Source: Scatophagus argus (taxonomy: Eukaryota > Chordata > Actinopteri > Scatophagidae). Taken from it: 64,000 nt of DNA. The stretch's first letter is position 1. Each line of letters opens with the position of its first letter. The translations under genes and the position numbers were made by a program. A model generated the notes under the pieces. It had not been told where the DNA came from, did not search any database, and saw only the letters and a list, made by a program, of their open reading frames with translations. The stretch is from assembly GCF_020382885.2 (NCBI RefSeq), contig NC_058503.1:17431535-17495534 (forward strand), written 5' to 3'. Below are positions 48,401 through 61,379 of the stretch, in pieces.

Positions 48401-49295
48401 TCATTCAAGTTCATGGAGGGCACCATTAATGCACTGCAATAGTAATAATAATAAAAAGAAAGCATGTGCTGCCTTCACTGTTGCACATTTATACATGAGC
48501 TTTACCAAACTCCATTTTAATATGCATTTCAAAAGGACTTCATGGTAGAGGCATTCTGTCTGGATATCCAAATAAACCACCAACAAGCTGTGCGCACAGT
48601 GACTTCAGTCTGACATGAATGACAGGTGATGCAATCCAGTTTAAAAACATTTATTTGAAAAAAGTTTCACCTTGAAAAAAACTACATGTTCCTGTGCCTA
48701 ATGCAGCTGTCTGCCTGGTTACAGATGGATCCATCACTACATTAAGCTGACCATTAATAATCAACATGCAATATTCAAATTGGTTAAGCAGGATAGTTAA
48801 GCAATTATCAAAAGTAGCTCCAATATTAAGAGTCATCAGCTATTGATAGACTGCAATTAACCGTTTTACACTGAGATTTTTAAAGTCATTTTAGAATATA
48901 AATCCAGTTATCCCCAGGCCAACTCCATTATAACCCTGAATTAAATATGCAGCATCAAAAGCCCGGCTTTTCATGAGTGATAATATCTTCAGATTTTGGT
49001 GGAACAAAAGATATTTTTGAGCAGCATTTTTCTACAATCAATAAAAAAAAATCAGTATTTTAGCTGATAATAAAATAATCCAATTGTAGCCATGCATCAG
49101 CTTTGATTAATTAATTAATGACAAAGTTGCATTGGGAAATGGCTGCCTGGAACTGCAGGCAAACATCAACAAAAATATGGTCAGCAATTATTAAGGATAA
49201 TTTGTAATTATAAGTAGTTGAAAACTGAAACAACAGTTGTGGTCTTTAGGGCACCACAGATGTGCCTGTGTGTGAATTTCCCAAAAAATAAATAA

Positions 49296-49346
<51 letters not shown>

Positions 49347-49380
49347 CAAGAGTCAATTGTTGCATTTATCGGATCAGTCA
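45500..49380. other. nepro-ralb intergenic region
   Basis: AT-rich DNA without a supported gene. It contains blocks that look like conserved non-coding elements (47600-47880 and about 48590-49210) and an (AAAT)n/(TA)n microsatellite. Open frames here, such as 47616-47864, have no recognisable protein similarity. Confidence 0.5.
49285..49344. repeat. (AAAT)n-(TA)n microsatellite
   Basis: Runs of aaat and then about 22 TA units, just upstream of the presumed ralb promoter. Confidence 0.9.
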
Positions 49381-49399
49381 AACAATAAACAATAACAGA

Positions 49400-50000
49400 C
49401 CGGACTGAATGAAAGGCCGTGGTGACGTAACATCCTGTCATCCGTAGTTTTTACATCCGGAGGGTGGGGCTTTTGTTGTAGGAGCGGTTTGTGTTTGGAG
49501 ATCCAATGCTTCGAAATGCTCTATTAATGCACTCATCAAGATAACATCAACCGAGGGCAGACGTACAAATCCTGCTTTGGGTAAGGCTTTATAAATGTCT
49601 GAAAGGAGCGGAATAACTGGGTGTTTGCTCACATGGCCGTTAGAGAGTAAAGCTAACAAAGTAACGTTACCACACCTGTTTTATGGAAGGGAGGACGAGC
49701 AACCAATGGACTCAGAACGGGTGACCGTTTAACGTAAGATAGGTGCAAATAAAGTCTTAATCAGTCTTCGGGTTTAGCTGAATAGTTCAAATATCTGCGC
49801 TAGTGTCGTAGTTTACGTGTAATTTAAACCTGTGTCATATGGGTGTACCATAACGCTAACATTAGACGTTACGTTAACAGTTGCTGGTAAGTTATTTTTA
49901 TGTTAGCCTCTGCTCTGTGATGTGTAACGTTTGTGGTCTGGACTGAATTTGCGTTTATTTGAGGGCACCCCGGCGGTGTCCCTCCGCTTTTAAAAAACGT
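49400..50000 (+). promoter_or_regulatory. ralb: Presumed ralb promoter and non-coding first exon
   Basis: This is the only clearly CpG-enriched segment between nepro and ralb. It has TGACGTAA (49423-49430, CRE/ATF-like), an ETS-like catccgg and several CG dinucleotides. A possible donor, tttgg|gtaagg, lies near 49578. The ralb start codon lies in an exon whose acceptor is at 58104, so a non-coding first exon must exist upstream. This zone is the best candidate. It is inference, because the transcript start cannot be seen. Confidence 0.4.
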
Positions 50001-51251
50001 ATCTTATTGTCTTTGTATTAATTTAACCAATGTTGCAGTACTGTGGTACTAAGCGTATCCAAAAGCGTAACTTAGTCGTGTTGCCAAAGTCCGTGTTTAT
50101 GGGCTTTTGTCATGATGGTCAGCTCCAGCATTAGCTTGTAGAAGCTAGTTAAAGTCAAGCGTTAACTAGATAAGTTAAGTGCTTAACATATCTAATTTTC
50201 CAGAGGTTTAGTTAAGCTAATTATGATTAGCGAGTTATTAAATTAGCTGTTGTAACTTAAATACATTCATTACGCAGTCTGGTTTGTGTTGAAAAGTTTT
50301 CCCCCGTGGAGATGACACACCCAAGTAGGCTCGTGGTTTCTTCAGGCTAACGTTGGTGTAATCCTAACTGTCAGCAAAAAAAAACTGTTTAGTTAGGCTA
50401 ACATTTTCCACCCCACAATTTTGGCATGCGTCAGGTGATTCTGTGGGGTTTAATGCGGGTTTTTACCACACATTATTCCCTCTATGTCCAATCTACTGAA
50501 TGAAGTCATAGTGTGAAATGTCTTACTTGTAGGGGGTCTGTTGAGACACTTAAGGGGGGCCTCTGCTGTTCCCTGAACTTTGCTCTGAGGGCTGTTTCCT
50601 TCTTTAAAGGAAGCTAAAAAATGTGGTCTCTTGAGCCCATTTTTTTTAAGGCAGAAGCAACTTTAAGGGCTAGAAGAAAATAATTTATATATATATACAA
50701 TAGATGAGTATGGGATACACAGTGTGTATTTTGTGTTCAGCTGTGACTTGTGTTTACTGATGCTCCAGTTTGCTGATGGGTGTAACTTTTACAGCTCTTA
50801 TTAGCCTTTTTGTTTGCAGACAGGTTTGGGGGATTGAGACTAGTGTTGGCACCGCAGACGTGTTCCACCTCACTACTAATACTAAACCGTCTTTTAGTTT
50901 CAGAGAAAAGTGACAAATATAATTTATCTTCTAGATTCATGTGTCTCAAGGGTGAATAAGGCCTAGTTTTATCAATCCAAAAAATACTTGAATAGGCTGT
51001 TTTCCTTTCTCCACAACTTTCCTTTACTGACTAAACACAGGATTTTATCGTAAAGAAATGCATTAGAGATGCACTCCACTTCAGTTTTTCCCAGTTATTT
51101 ATGTAATTCGTGCTGTCAGTGCTTGTTGGCTTTTATCTGATACACTAACCCCTTAGGTGAGATCTTCAGAAATTCAGATTGTTTTTGACAGATTTCATGG
51201 CATTGAGACATTATGTTTGAGGGTTGAAAGTAGACAAAAACAGTAGTACCC

Positions 51252-51292
51252 ACTGTTGATTTACTGATGGTGGTCATCAGTAAATCAACAGT
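51252..51292. repeat. Perfect 18-bp inverted repeat (hairpin) in ralb intron 1
   Basis: ACTGTTGATTTACTGATG (51252-51269) and CATCAGTAAATCAACAGT (51275-51292) are exact reverse complements around a 5-nt loop, GTGGT. Confidence 0.9.
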
Positions 51293-54200
51293 CAGCATAC
51301 ACTCGGTGAATTGGAGGCCAGTCTTCTCCTCTCCCAACATTCAGAGGGACATTTTTGTTAATAACATATTATCATATTATCAAACCATTTATCTTCTCTG
51401 TCCATCAGAGAGTGTGTCTATGTGCAATTGAAAGTGCCTATCCAGAGATTACTCACCATGACATATGCATGGTATGTGGCACATTTTACTCTAATAGAAA
51501 ACACTCATCACAATCATTATCCCAGAGCCCAAAGTCTTTAAATTGCTTCTTTTATCCAACCAGTCCACAACCCAGATTCTTCATTTACTATCAAAAATGA
51601 CAACAAAAAGCAGCAAATCATTACATTTAAGAAGCTAGAGCCAGCAAAAGTTTGACATTTTTGCTTTGAAAATGTTCAATCAATTATCTAAATATTTGAC
51701 AATTAATCCTCTCTCAGCTGATTAATTGACAGGTTCAGCCTGTTGCTTAAGTTCAAGTTTGCGAGTCAGCAAGTGTCATCGATTGTCACAGTTAACACAT
51801 CTGGAATGACATGCAGTCAATACATTTGTAAACAACTCATGAGCACAGTGATGACTACGGCACAGTCAGAGCTTGTTCGAGGAAACAATTTCAGGAATTG
51901 TTTGGCGGTCTTGTAGGGCTCCACCCGTATCCTCTAGGTTTTTAAAATGAGGTGCAGATGGTCTCATTGTGGAATTATTAATAGCAGGTCTTTTTCATGA
52001 GTATATTCATAATAGTTATAATTACTAATTTATAATGTTTCAGGTTTTTTCAGGAAAGTACCAGAGTCAGCATTTAGACCATGATCAGTTTGGACAAAGA
52101 TACAGTTTCCTGCATAGATGGACATAACCTGGCTCATATCAAAAAGCCACATCTGCTTCTCTGATCATTTTTTGTTTTTTTTTTTCATTTCATTTTCTGA
52201 TGAGGTTCTTGGTGTGTAATGTTAATGATGTTTGCAGTTGAAGTGTAGGGAAAGGCTGGTGTAAGGCTGCTTTTCTTTTTCTTCTGCTCCTGGAAAGGAG
52301 TGATTATGTGCAGGAGATGGAGATGTAGATGAGTGTATAACTAGCTCCAATCAATTATCTGCTTTCAGTCAGCAGGGAGGAAAGGAGGCTTTTAAATGTG
52401 TAAATGTCAGGTAGATACCATATGAACCATACTTGTGGTGAAAATTAAAAACCTTACCCATGTTACATTGTCAGTGCCATTAACTGGGACATTTATTGCA
52501 TCTGTTCATCCAGCAGATACTTGCATATCCCCTAGTCATCTGACAAATCATATGCTCTAATGCACATCTTATTAGAGAGGTAGACACTGAACAATATCCT
52601 GTTGACTTTGAGCAATGAAAGTTTGACAAAATATCCCCCAGTTCCTCTCCAGGATATGTGAATCAGACAAGCCATTTTTCCGCTTGGATGAGAATGAATC
52701 ACTGTAATGGTAGAGTGAATTTTCTCTTCCCAGGGCAGCCAATTTGACACACCTCCATACAGTAGATAGGATTTCTGTGTAGTGTATGAGGGACCAATTA
52801 TGAATGTGCATCCTGTTTCCTATGACAAAGAGGAACAATTTATGCAAATATTTCTTTGCACAACATTATGATAATTCAACATTTCTGATGCAGCAGTTCC
52901 CCTTAACACATCCTATGGCATTCAGTAGCCAGGTGTCTATTAAACGTGTTGAGGATGATTTGAAAACCCTCTCATCAGTTACACCGCTTCAGTCAGCCTC
53001 TTTTCTTCCACTCATCTCCACATCCTCTCTTTCCACTGATACTGTACTGTGGATGTGCACTATGCCCTTCCAGACAAGACCATAATTACACCAACATGCA
53101 GTGACAGGGATGTTTCCATCTATAAATGTGTTGTTGTTGAACCATTTATGTTTAAGTTGGTGATAAGATTAAAGTTTTCACCAAATAGTCTCCCCTCCCA
53201 ACACTTCCCTCGTGTCTGTGTTTAAGCTATAGCCTACAGTATGAAAGTATTGCACTGCAGAATGATGTTGACAGTCCAGGCTCTTCAAAGTGGTACAGAA
53301 AGCACCAAGGATGAAGGTTAACAGGCACCATGAATGATGACCGTAGTACCCATGAACAAGTTGTCTGAGGTGTGACAGATTTTTTTTCTGTGGTGCTGTC
53401 ATGGTTTACGACTCCTGTAAACCACAACACAGAAGACCCCTATCAGTGGATGGAACTGAGCCTTTTGTGTTTACTTTCAGGCAAATTAAAAAATTGGAGT
53501 TGTAGATAATTAATAAGATGTTGGAAGTTATTCAGCAGGAATGAATGCATTTGTTAGTGAATGCATGCTGAGATTTGAGCTTTTCTTCCTGTCCACCTTG
53601 AATCAGCCCAGTGGAATGCTTAAGTATTGGCAAAGACATGAGTGTTAGGATAAGATCATCAGTGTTAGCTGCAAGGAGGTTAGGAAAGATATCTGTTGTG
53701 TGTGAACACACAAAATCCAAAAAAGAACTTCTGAAACAGTCACAGTGTAGTAATGTGTTTGCCCTATATATACCGTACCACAATACAGTGTCATGTTTTG
53801 TCATTGTTCTGACAGCTGAATGGAATAGGTGAAGACTGCACTACATTTGCACCTTGACAATACTTTCTATATGAATAAGAAAGGGAAACGGGGTTGGAAT
53901 AGAAACGTATTTGAAAAAGCTCTTGGTGTAGGAAGGATTGTACCACTGAGAGGATTTAGTTCACCGCTGCATGGTTTTGTCAAAAGCTCCTCTGTGCGTT
54001 TTCCTGACCAAGGGTTGTTAGTATGCATCCGGGGTGCTTTTTGGAAAATTCTTCCTAGCTGCTCTATAACGTCTTTTTTTAAGTAGACCAAATCATTTCC
54101 TGTTTACCACTGGAGTTGATTATTATTAGAACTGTTATGTCTTGCATTTTTTTAGTTGTTCTCTGATAGACAAACCTTAAGATCTTGAATCCTAATTGTT

Positions 54201-57200
54201 TGTGTTACACATGACTGAGGTGACTCATTTGGATTATGTTTTCTCCACAGTTAGTTGTAATATGTCTAGTTAGATGGGCAGCTCAGGCGAGGGGACCCTT
54301 AACAATTGCAGGAGTACTAATGAAGCACATTTCGGTCAAGGAGTGGTACAAATTGCATGAGGCATAGCAAAGAGTTTTTATTTTCAGCCTGTGCATTTGT
54401 AAGGGAGTTTTGTATTGCTGGAAGCAGTACTGTCTTGGTTGTTGTGGTTGTGGACATGTTTAGATATGACATGAGTTAGTGTTGTAAGAGAGAAAATGGA
54501 GAGGCACATCAAGTTTTGCAAGTAGGATAAATATTGCAATATTGTTCAGTGAATTTCCTTCAGTGACATCACATCCTGCAACATCTATTAGATATTTACA
54601 TAGTATTAGCGCAATATCAATGTTCCAGTTCTGCCACACCCATTCTCAGCTGCCTCGGATTGTTTTGGCTGACTGATTTGTACAGTACTGCTGATGAGAG
54701 AAACAGCCACACTGAGCTAATCTCCCTCTGGTCTTTGGCATTAGGTGAGATGTAATTCAGCTACAACAAGTCTGTTTTCTCCATCAGATGGGAAGAGAAA
54801 ATCCCCCTCACTCCCGTGACCTCTGGAAAAGAGACTGAAACTATGGCTCGGACATCTTGAATTGACACGAGCTCATTAATTCACTGATTCTGCTTTGCTG
54901 AGAGAGGAATTTCAATACATCGTGTTGAATTTGATCATCACTATGCTAACCCTTGTACTGTTAAAAGAGGGCTCAGTGTCAGATCATACCTAAAGAACAA
55001 GATCTGCACATAAGCAGGAAAAATAAGAATGCATGCAAAACTTACAATTTTAATGTCATTAGAATGAGCCAATTGATTGAAAAACCATTTGCGATGGACA
55101 TCAGCTGATTATGATTGGTGCTTAAGCAGTTGAATCACACATAAGAGCATGGGTGCTTGGTGGTTACATCCTATGTCGGGTAACTGACCTATTTGCAAGG
55201 CTTGGTAGCATCAACGTGGGTTCTTTGGCTCTGTCTGTTTGCTGTGATCTTTGATCGGTATCTGTGGGAGTTCTGGCAATCCTTGGCACATCCATTCTCA
55301 AGTGTTAAGACAAGCATTTAGGGAACACTGGCTTACTCTCCAAAGGAAATCTTAATGAATTCCTGTAACCCACACTGCACTGGTGTCATCTATATTTTAT
55401 GGGTTTTGCATCCAGAGTGGTCTGTTAGAGTATACCCCTTAAACCTACACCCCAGAAAAAGGACCAGTACCCAGCAGACTCCGGTTCCATATGTGGGTCA
55501 AGCCTAAATATTAATTCCTCTTTTGCCAATGCCCTCAATTATAACCCTGCATCTACCTTATGGTGAACTACTGCTGATGGAAATATGGTGCTGCTCCTCC
55601 TTTAAGGTCTGAACTTCCTTTAGAACATTTACACTAAGCTCTTTCTTGTGCCAGGCATATATAGTACATATATGTACTCTGCCTTGAGTTTATTAACTAT
55701 GATTGCTTTATTTATAGCTCTGGGATCTCTGTGTGTACAAGTGCAGGGAAGTGGGTTACAAGTGAATAATTTAAAAAGTGACCTCCATGCATAAGTGCTG
55801 AGTTTGGCGTTAGTTCTTTCTGCGTGTGTATGTTTGTGTGGATATCCTTCGTATGAGCCCTTTCACTGGCCTGGTTACTGATAACAAAGACAGGAAGAGC
55901 ACAGGTCAGGCTTCACTTCTCAGTCAAGCAGAGTGGAACCATGATGCCACTTCCTCACCACCCATAGCCATCACACTGTAGCTGGCGTACTCAAGTATAT
56001 TTTATGTGAAGCACATGTACCCCTCTGCATTTTTTGACAAAATGAGGAAATGCTGCAAGTGCTCACATGCACAGTTACACATGAATGTGGAAACTGTTTC
56101 TTGTGGGGCTTGTGACATTTTCTGTACATTTAAAAAACCTTAATGTAAAAAAAAAAACAAAAAAACCTAAAAGCCTTGTCAGTTTAACTCCATGCAGACT
56201 CATCTCACCGAATGAGCTCGAGTGAAATGTTTACTTTTGGGGTGGAGCCGATTTTGCTGTGCTATGAATCAGCCCGGTACTCTCATTAGTGTGACATCCG
56301 AAAAGGAGGGGAGTAATCTTTCTCTGAACAGATGCAGATAAAATTATAAGAGGGAAAAAATGGTAAAGGCAAATGAAGACAACGGCTTATGTGATGTGAC
56401 ATCAACAGCATTGAGTCATCCGACAGCCAGAATTTCAGGATACCAAGCTTCTGTCACAACTCTTGTTCTGTTGCTTCAAAATGACAGTTTGTATTTCTGT
56501 AATCTGACATCTGTTGACATTATGGTTAGATGCTTTACTGTGCATTTGACTGTTCATAGCTGGTAGTGAAGGTATTAAGTGGCTGCGTATTGGCTTTCTG
56601 CTGAGTACTTACTGTTGAACAATCAACATGATTGCTGAGGGTGGAGGCCAGATAACAAAGGCAAGAGTTAACATCTAAAACCCAGAGGTCAGAATGTGCA
56701 GAAGGGTTAACAGTCGAAAATGAAGCGTCATTACCATTAATCAGACAGAAGGCAGAAGAGTGTGTCAGTAGGTTAGTACACAGGAAATGATGGCCTTGGA
56801 TTTTTGCTGCATCAGAAGAACAAAGGATACCGGCTGTTTGGTTGATCCCCCAGAGATAGTCTCAGCAGGCTAAACTGCACTTTTGTTTCATTTTGTGTCT
56901 GCAAGGCTCTGTCTCTGAGGGATTAAACCATCTTTAAAGGCCATCATTGTCTGTATTATTGTAATCTAATTTCTGCCATATCCAATTATTTGCCAGTGTC
57001 AGCAATTATGATAAAGAATATTTTTAATTTCTTTTCAGTGAGACCCCAAGTTAAGTCCTCACAGATTTGATGGTCTGCAGTCAGTAAATGAAGATAATCA
57101 GATGAACTACATGAAAACATATTTTCTATGTATAGAAACAGGCCCTTGCATACTTCCCTACAAGATCACTCATGATGACAGCAAGGTTTTGTAACTGTTA

Positions 57201-57465
57201 GAATGTCTGTGTCATCATGCAAGTTCTTAAATAAATTAATTAAATTAATAAATACTGAACTTTTATATTTTCAAATGTGACTGGTAATTGTCACAATATA
57301 AAACAAATGTCTGCATAATATGAGGAATCATTTTAATGTCAAACATGGTACACTAGATATGTTTTTTTAAGCAGTCATTCCCTAATTCAGACTAATCTAA
57401 TGGGTTAGTTGACCTTCAGGTCAAAGATACAATAACCAAAATAGTCTTAATTGAAATATATCCTG

Positions 57466-57477
57466 CCAGTAGGTGGC
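57466..57477 (+). promoter_or_regulatory. CTCF-like core upstream of ralb coding exons
   Basis: CCAGTAGGTGGC matches all 12 positions of CCASYAGRKGGC in forward orientation, about 0.7 kb before the first ralb coding exon. Confidence 0.4.
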
Positions 57478-58189
57478 TGCTAACGACCGATTGATGCTTG
57501 TTTTGACTTTTGATTCTTCTGTACACGCCTCACATTTTCAATACAGTCATTTCGTGTCCATCCAAAGACTGGGCAAGTAATGACATGACAGGCAGCCATT
57601 TACACCATAGTTAGCTTGCACTCTGGTGGAAGTTGTTTCTGACAAGAGGTAGAAGATGGAAGTCCAGGGAAAGCGATAGACTGAGCTTTCAGCCTCTGAG
57701 GGCAGGGCCCACACCGTGCAGATAGATGTCCGGTGACGTTTCCCTTCATTATGATGAGGTTAGCACATGATGCCCTACTTTAATGCATTCCTAAATGCCG
57801 TCTTGCAGTGGAGAATGATTGCTTCATTACTTCTGATCAGCTGCGATGACCTTTTGATGGCGAACTTTATAAAGTTCTAGGATTCATAAGTGGGCAATTT
57901 GGCACTTTAATGGGAAGGGTGGGGGTTAGGATTCGAGATTTGTTGGAGCAAAGCCTAGCGCCTTGGCACAGCAAGTTACTGTCGTAGTGAAAGCTGCTGA
58001 ATAACGACTGCCATCTGTACCCGCATGTATCCACACACTTGTTCTGTCCATACGGAGGTTATTCACTGCAGGCACTGAAATGTTTCCACTTTTGTCATTC
58101 ACAGGTTGTGTCAGAGTGTCTGGAGACAGAGTGTATGCGTGGGTTTGTCTGTGCGCCCGTTTGAAAGAGACGCAAAGAAGAATCCAGTG

Positions 58190-59892
58190 ATGGCGACCAG
58201 TAAAAGTAAAAACCAGAGCTCTCTGGCACTGCACAAGGTGATAATGGTGGGCAGTGGAGGAGTGGGGAAGTCAGCCCTCACCCTGCAGTTCATGTATGAT
58301 GAGGTGAGTCAGCACACCCCTGTAGACAACTTGAAACTTCCATGGGTTCAAGGCGACAAGGCTCCTACATCACAAAGGTGCTACAAAAGTACTCAAAGGT
58401 TAGCTTAGAGATTCTTTTAAAAAGTACACTTTTGTCTAGTCCACAGATGTTGTTTAGTGTGACAGTATTTATGGTTTGGTTGTCCTATGGAGCAGCAAAT
58501 TAGTTGCATTTTTCAGTCATCCGTCTGATATCCTTTAGATGGCCCAGACACGCTTCCATTTTAACCCATGTAGCATGCAGTAGCTCTTACTTTACTGATG
58601 TTTCATGCCTGAGGTGTGCAAATACAATTTACTTAGTATGTCTTATGTTTTTTGTTTTTTTTTTTTAATCCCCAGTTTGTGGAGGACTACGAGCCCACCA
58701 AAGCAGACAGCTACAGGAAGAAGGTGGTTCTGGATGGGGAGGAGGTCCAGATCGATATCCTGGACACAGCCGGCCAGGAGGACTATGCTGCCATCAGGGA
58801 CAACTATTTTCGCAGCGGGGAGGGCTTCCTGCTGGTCTTCTCCATCACAGAGCATGAGTCCTTCTCTGCCACTGTGGAGTTCAGGTACTGCACCTGAACT
58901 GATCTCTCTCTTTGTGGGACCAAAAACATACTTGTTTTGTAATGTAAATCCAGGTAAGAGGATTGTTTTTAAGAGCTCAGCATTTACAAAATCTAACCTG
59001 CACCTCAGCTCTGCTTTAATGATTTTCTGTAGTGTGTTACATAATATTTGTAGACAGAGAAGAGTGTCGGTGTGGACCTGTTGAGACAGGCGTTCTTGCA
59101 CAGCCTCTCTTCATTGTTGGGACAAACAAAATACTGAAGCTCAGATGTAGATTTCAGTAATAGCACTGTAGAATGATGTATACCTCCAAAACATTGCTGA
59201 ACCACAATTAAAATGTCTGTCATCATTTGCTGTCAGTCAGAAGCATTTGACACATTTAGTGTTGTTAATTAGGAAACAGTTCAAGCAGTTTAAAAGAGCA
59301 CAGGGACATTTTTGACAAGAAGCACACCTTAAAACTTAGCAAGGTTCTGTTTCTCAGTACACATGTAAAATTTTATTGAATTAACTGTTAGTCTTTCTTA
59401 GATTTTATAACAATCAAAAGACTTTGACTGCTGTGCTGACAGGGAACAGATCTTGCGGGTTAAGGCGGAAGAGGACAAGATCCCTCTCCTGCTCGTAGGG
59501 AACAAGTCGGACTTGGAGGAGCGTAGGCAGGTGTCCGTGGATGAGGGCCGAGGGAAGGCCGAGGAGTGGGGCGTCCAGTATGTAGAGACATCAGCCAAAA
59601 CAAGAGCCAATGTGGACAAGGTGTGTTCACACAGAAAATATCATATTAAGTACATTACTATAAAATCATGTACTTTGAAATATGAGATTTTTATTCTGTT
59701 GTTATACCAGATTTTCATTCTAAAAATACCATATTAAAAGTGTGGATTCCTTATTTTTTTTCTCTCCAGGTATTCTTTGACCTCATGCGTGAAGTACGAG
59801 GCAAGAAAATGTCAGAAAACAAAGACAAAAACGGAAAAGGAAAGAACAAGAAGAACAAGAAGAGCTTCAGAGAAAGATGCTGTTTACTTTGA
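58190..59892 (+). CDS. ralb: Ras-related GTPase Ral-B
   Basis: RALB is a membrane-anchored small GTPase. It cycles through GTP and signals to the exocyst (SEC5, EXO84) and RALBP1 in secretion, autophagy and survival. Exons: 58190-58303, 58676-58884, 59443-59620, 59770-59892, giving 207 residues (human 206). All GTPase motifs are present: P-loop GSGGVGKS, effector loop [12 protein letters not shown], switch [26 protein letters not shown] and ETSAK. The end is a polybasic [14 protein letters not shown] followed by CCLL, a geranylgeranylation CAAX box. [32 protein letters not shown] and CCLL are RALB-type and not RALA-type. The first coding exon begins after the acceptor at 58104, with 85 nt of 5'UTR before ATG. 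Confidence 0.97.
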
Positions 59893-61370
59893 ACTCATGG
59901 ACCTTAATAACCCACACTATAATTAAAGTTGGGGAACAAAGCAGAGCGTCCTTGCCTTTGCCATTCAAATTCAGTTTTTAATAGCTGGTAGTAGTTTAGT
60001 GTTTAGAACAATCTCAAGCAATTTTTTTTGTCATTTTTAATTAATGAAGCTGAGTTGCCGATTCATTGGAAGGTAACCACTGCTCTGACTGGGACTGCAG
60101 TACTTGATGGCTCTTAATAAGCCAATGACCAAACTGCCACTGACACTAACTCTGCTGCTCAAGACATTTTCCAGTTTAACTCAGCGAGTGTACTGCCTTT
60201 GACTTTGGTTCAGTGTGTTTTACACCAGAATTGTTGAGTCTTCGTCAAGTAAACAGTGCTCTTAATGTCTTCACTTGCTCTTAATCTTAACCTTCATAAT
60301 TGTTAGTCTGTTATTACAGACTCCATCAATCTACAAAGAACTCTAATGCTGCTGTTTGTCATATTTGTAATCATTTATGATTTCGCTGAATTTCTTGCCT
60401 ATAGAAGTTGTTTGCCTCGTTCATTCATCTGTCCAGTCTCTGATGTCTATGCTTTCAGAGCATGTTTGGAATTTGAAACTTGACGCTTCAGAAGTTTTCA
60501 TTTTTGAGCCCTTGAGGCCACAGTTTTGCTGTGGGCATCCAGTGATATGTGATTTTCCGACCACACAAAAATCAGCCTGTGCAATCAGCGGACTTGTTAC
60601 CAAACAGGGTTATTTTATTACATTTTTGTCAGGCCTCTTATGATTACTACAAATCAATCCTAAAATGCTTGGCTTTTTTTCAGCTGCTGCAAATTGCAGT
60701 CTTTGGTGACTGTAAATCACAGACTAACAAATTTACAGAACTTCAAATTTATCATTTTTCGGAGCTCACAGGGCTTTGTTAGAGAAGAAGGATGAAATCT
60801 GGTTGCTAGTATTTTAGTGTTGATAACTTAGCAGCAAGGAGAGACCAGACCTGTTTTGTCTTGACGGTGCTCTGTCATGTTCATGTAATCAGACCTTTCC
60901 CACCCTTCTAGACTCGTGTTGACAATCCAAGAGGCCATCACACTTCTGGTCCCTGCATTATAATCAATAAGATCTTTTAAAAAAGTCTGTTTGTTTTTTT
61001 TTTTTATCTGTTTTGAATAACATGCACTACATTTCAGATCGCTACAACGTTGACTTGAGTCATGCTGAAGCTTTTTCAACAGTTTGTGCCAACAAAATCA
61101 CAAAGTCAAATTATGTGGATGTACAGTGTGTGTTATCTTACCGAGTGTGTGCATATATCAGGAAATCCTAGGACCTTTTCTGTGTTTGTGTGAGTGAAGT
61201 TTTGACGAGTGTGCCAACTGTTGTTTAATCAATTGCTACAGTGAAAATGATGTTTCTGCCACTGCCTAAACCATCCTTTGTAACAACCCCCCCTTTACTT
61301 CCTACAGCTGTGAGTGTGCTTTTATCCCTGTAGCAAGTGTTGCTGAATAAATGCTTTTTTTCTTTGTAAA
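59893..61370 (+). other. ralb: ralb 3' untranslated region
   Basis: About 1.5 kb without coding signal. AATAAA at 61346-61351 followed by T/G-rich DNA marks the likely end. ATTAAA at 59922-59927, 30 nt after the stop, could give a very short alternative 3'UTR. Confidence 0.6.
61346..61351 (+). terminator. ralb: Poly(A) signal AATAAA, ralb
   Basis: AATAAA in gctgaataaatgc followed by tttttttctttgtaaatgct, a strong poly(A) context. Confidence 0.65.
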
Positions 61371-61379
61371 TGCTGGACA

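Larger units (their letters stand above)
49750..58104 (+). other. ralb: Presumed ralb intron 1
   Basis: About 8.4 kb with no recognisable coding exon, if 49400-50000 is the first exon. It holds a perfect hairpin (51252-51292) and a forward CTCF-like core (57466-57477). Parts such as 54770-54960 and 56170-56560 look less degenerate than average intron. I see no transposon gene. Confidence 0.45.

Noticed and set aside
58190..59892. RALA as the identity
   Set aside because: Diagnostic residues ([24 protein letters not shown]) are of the RALB type.
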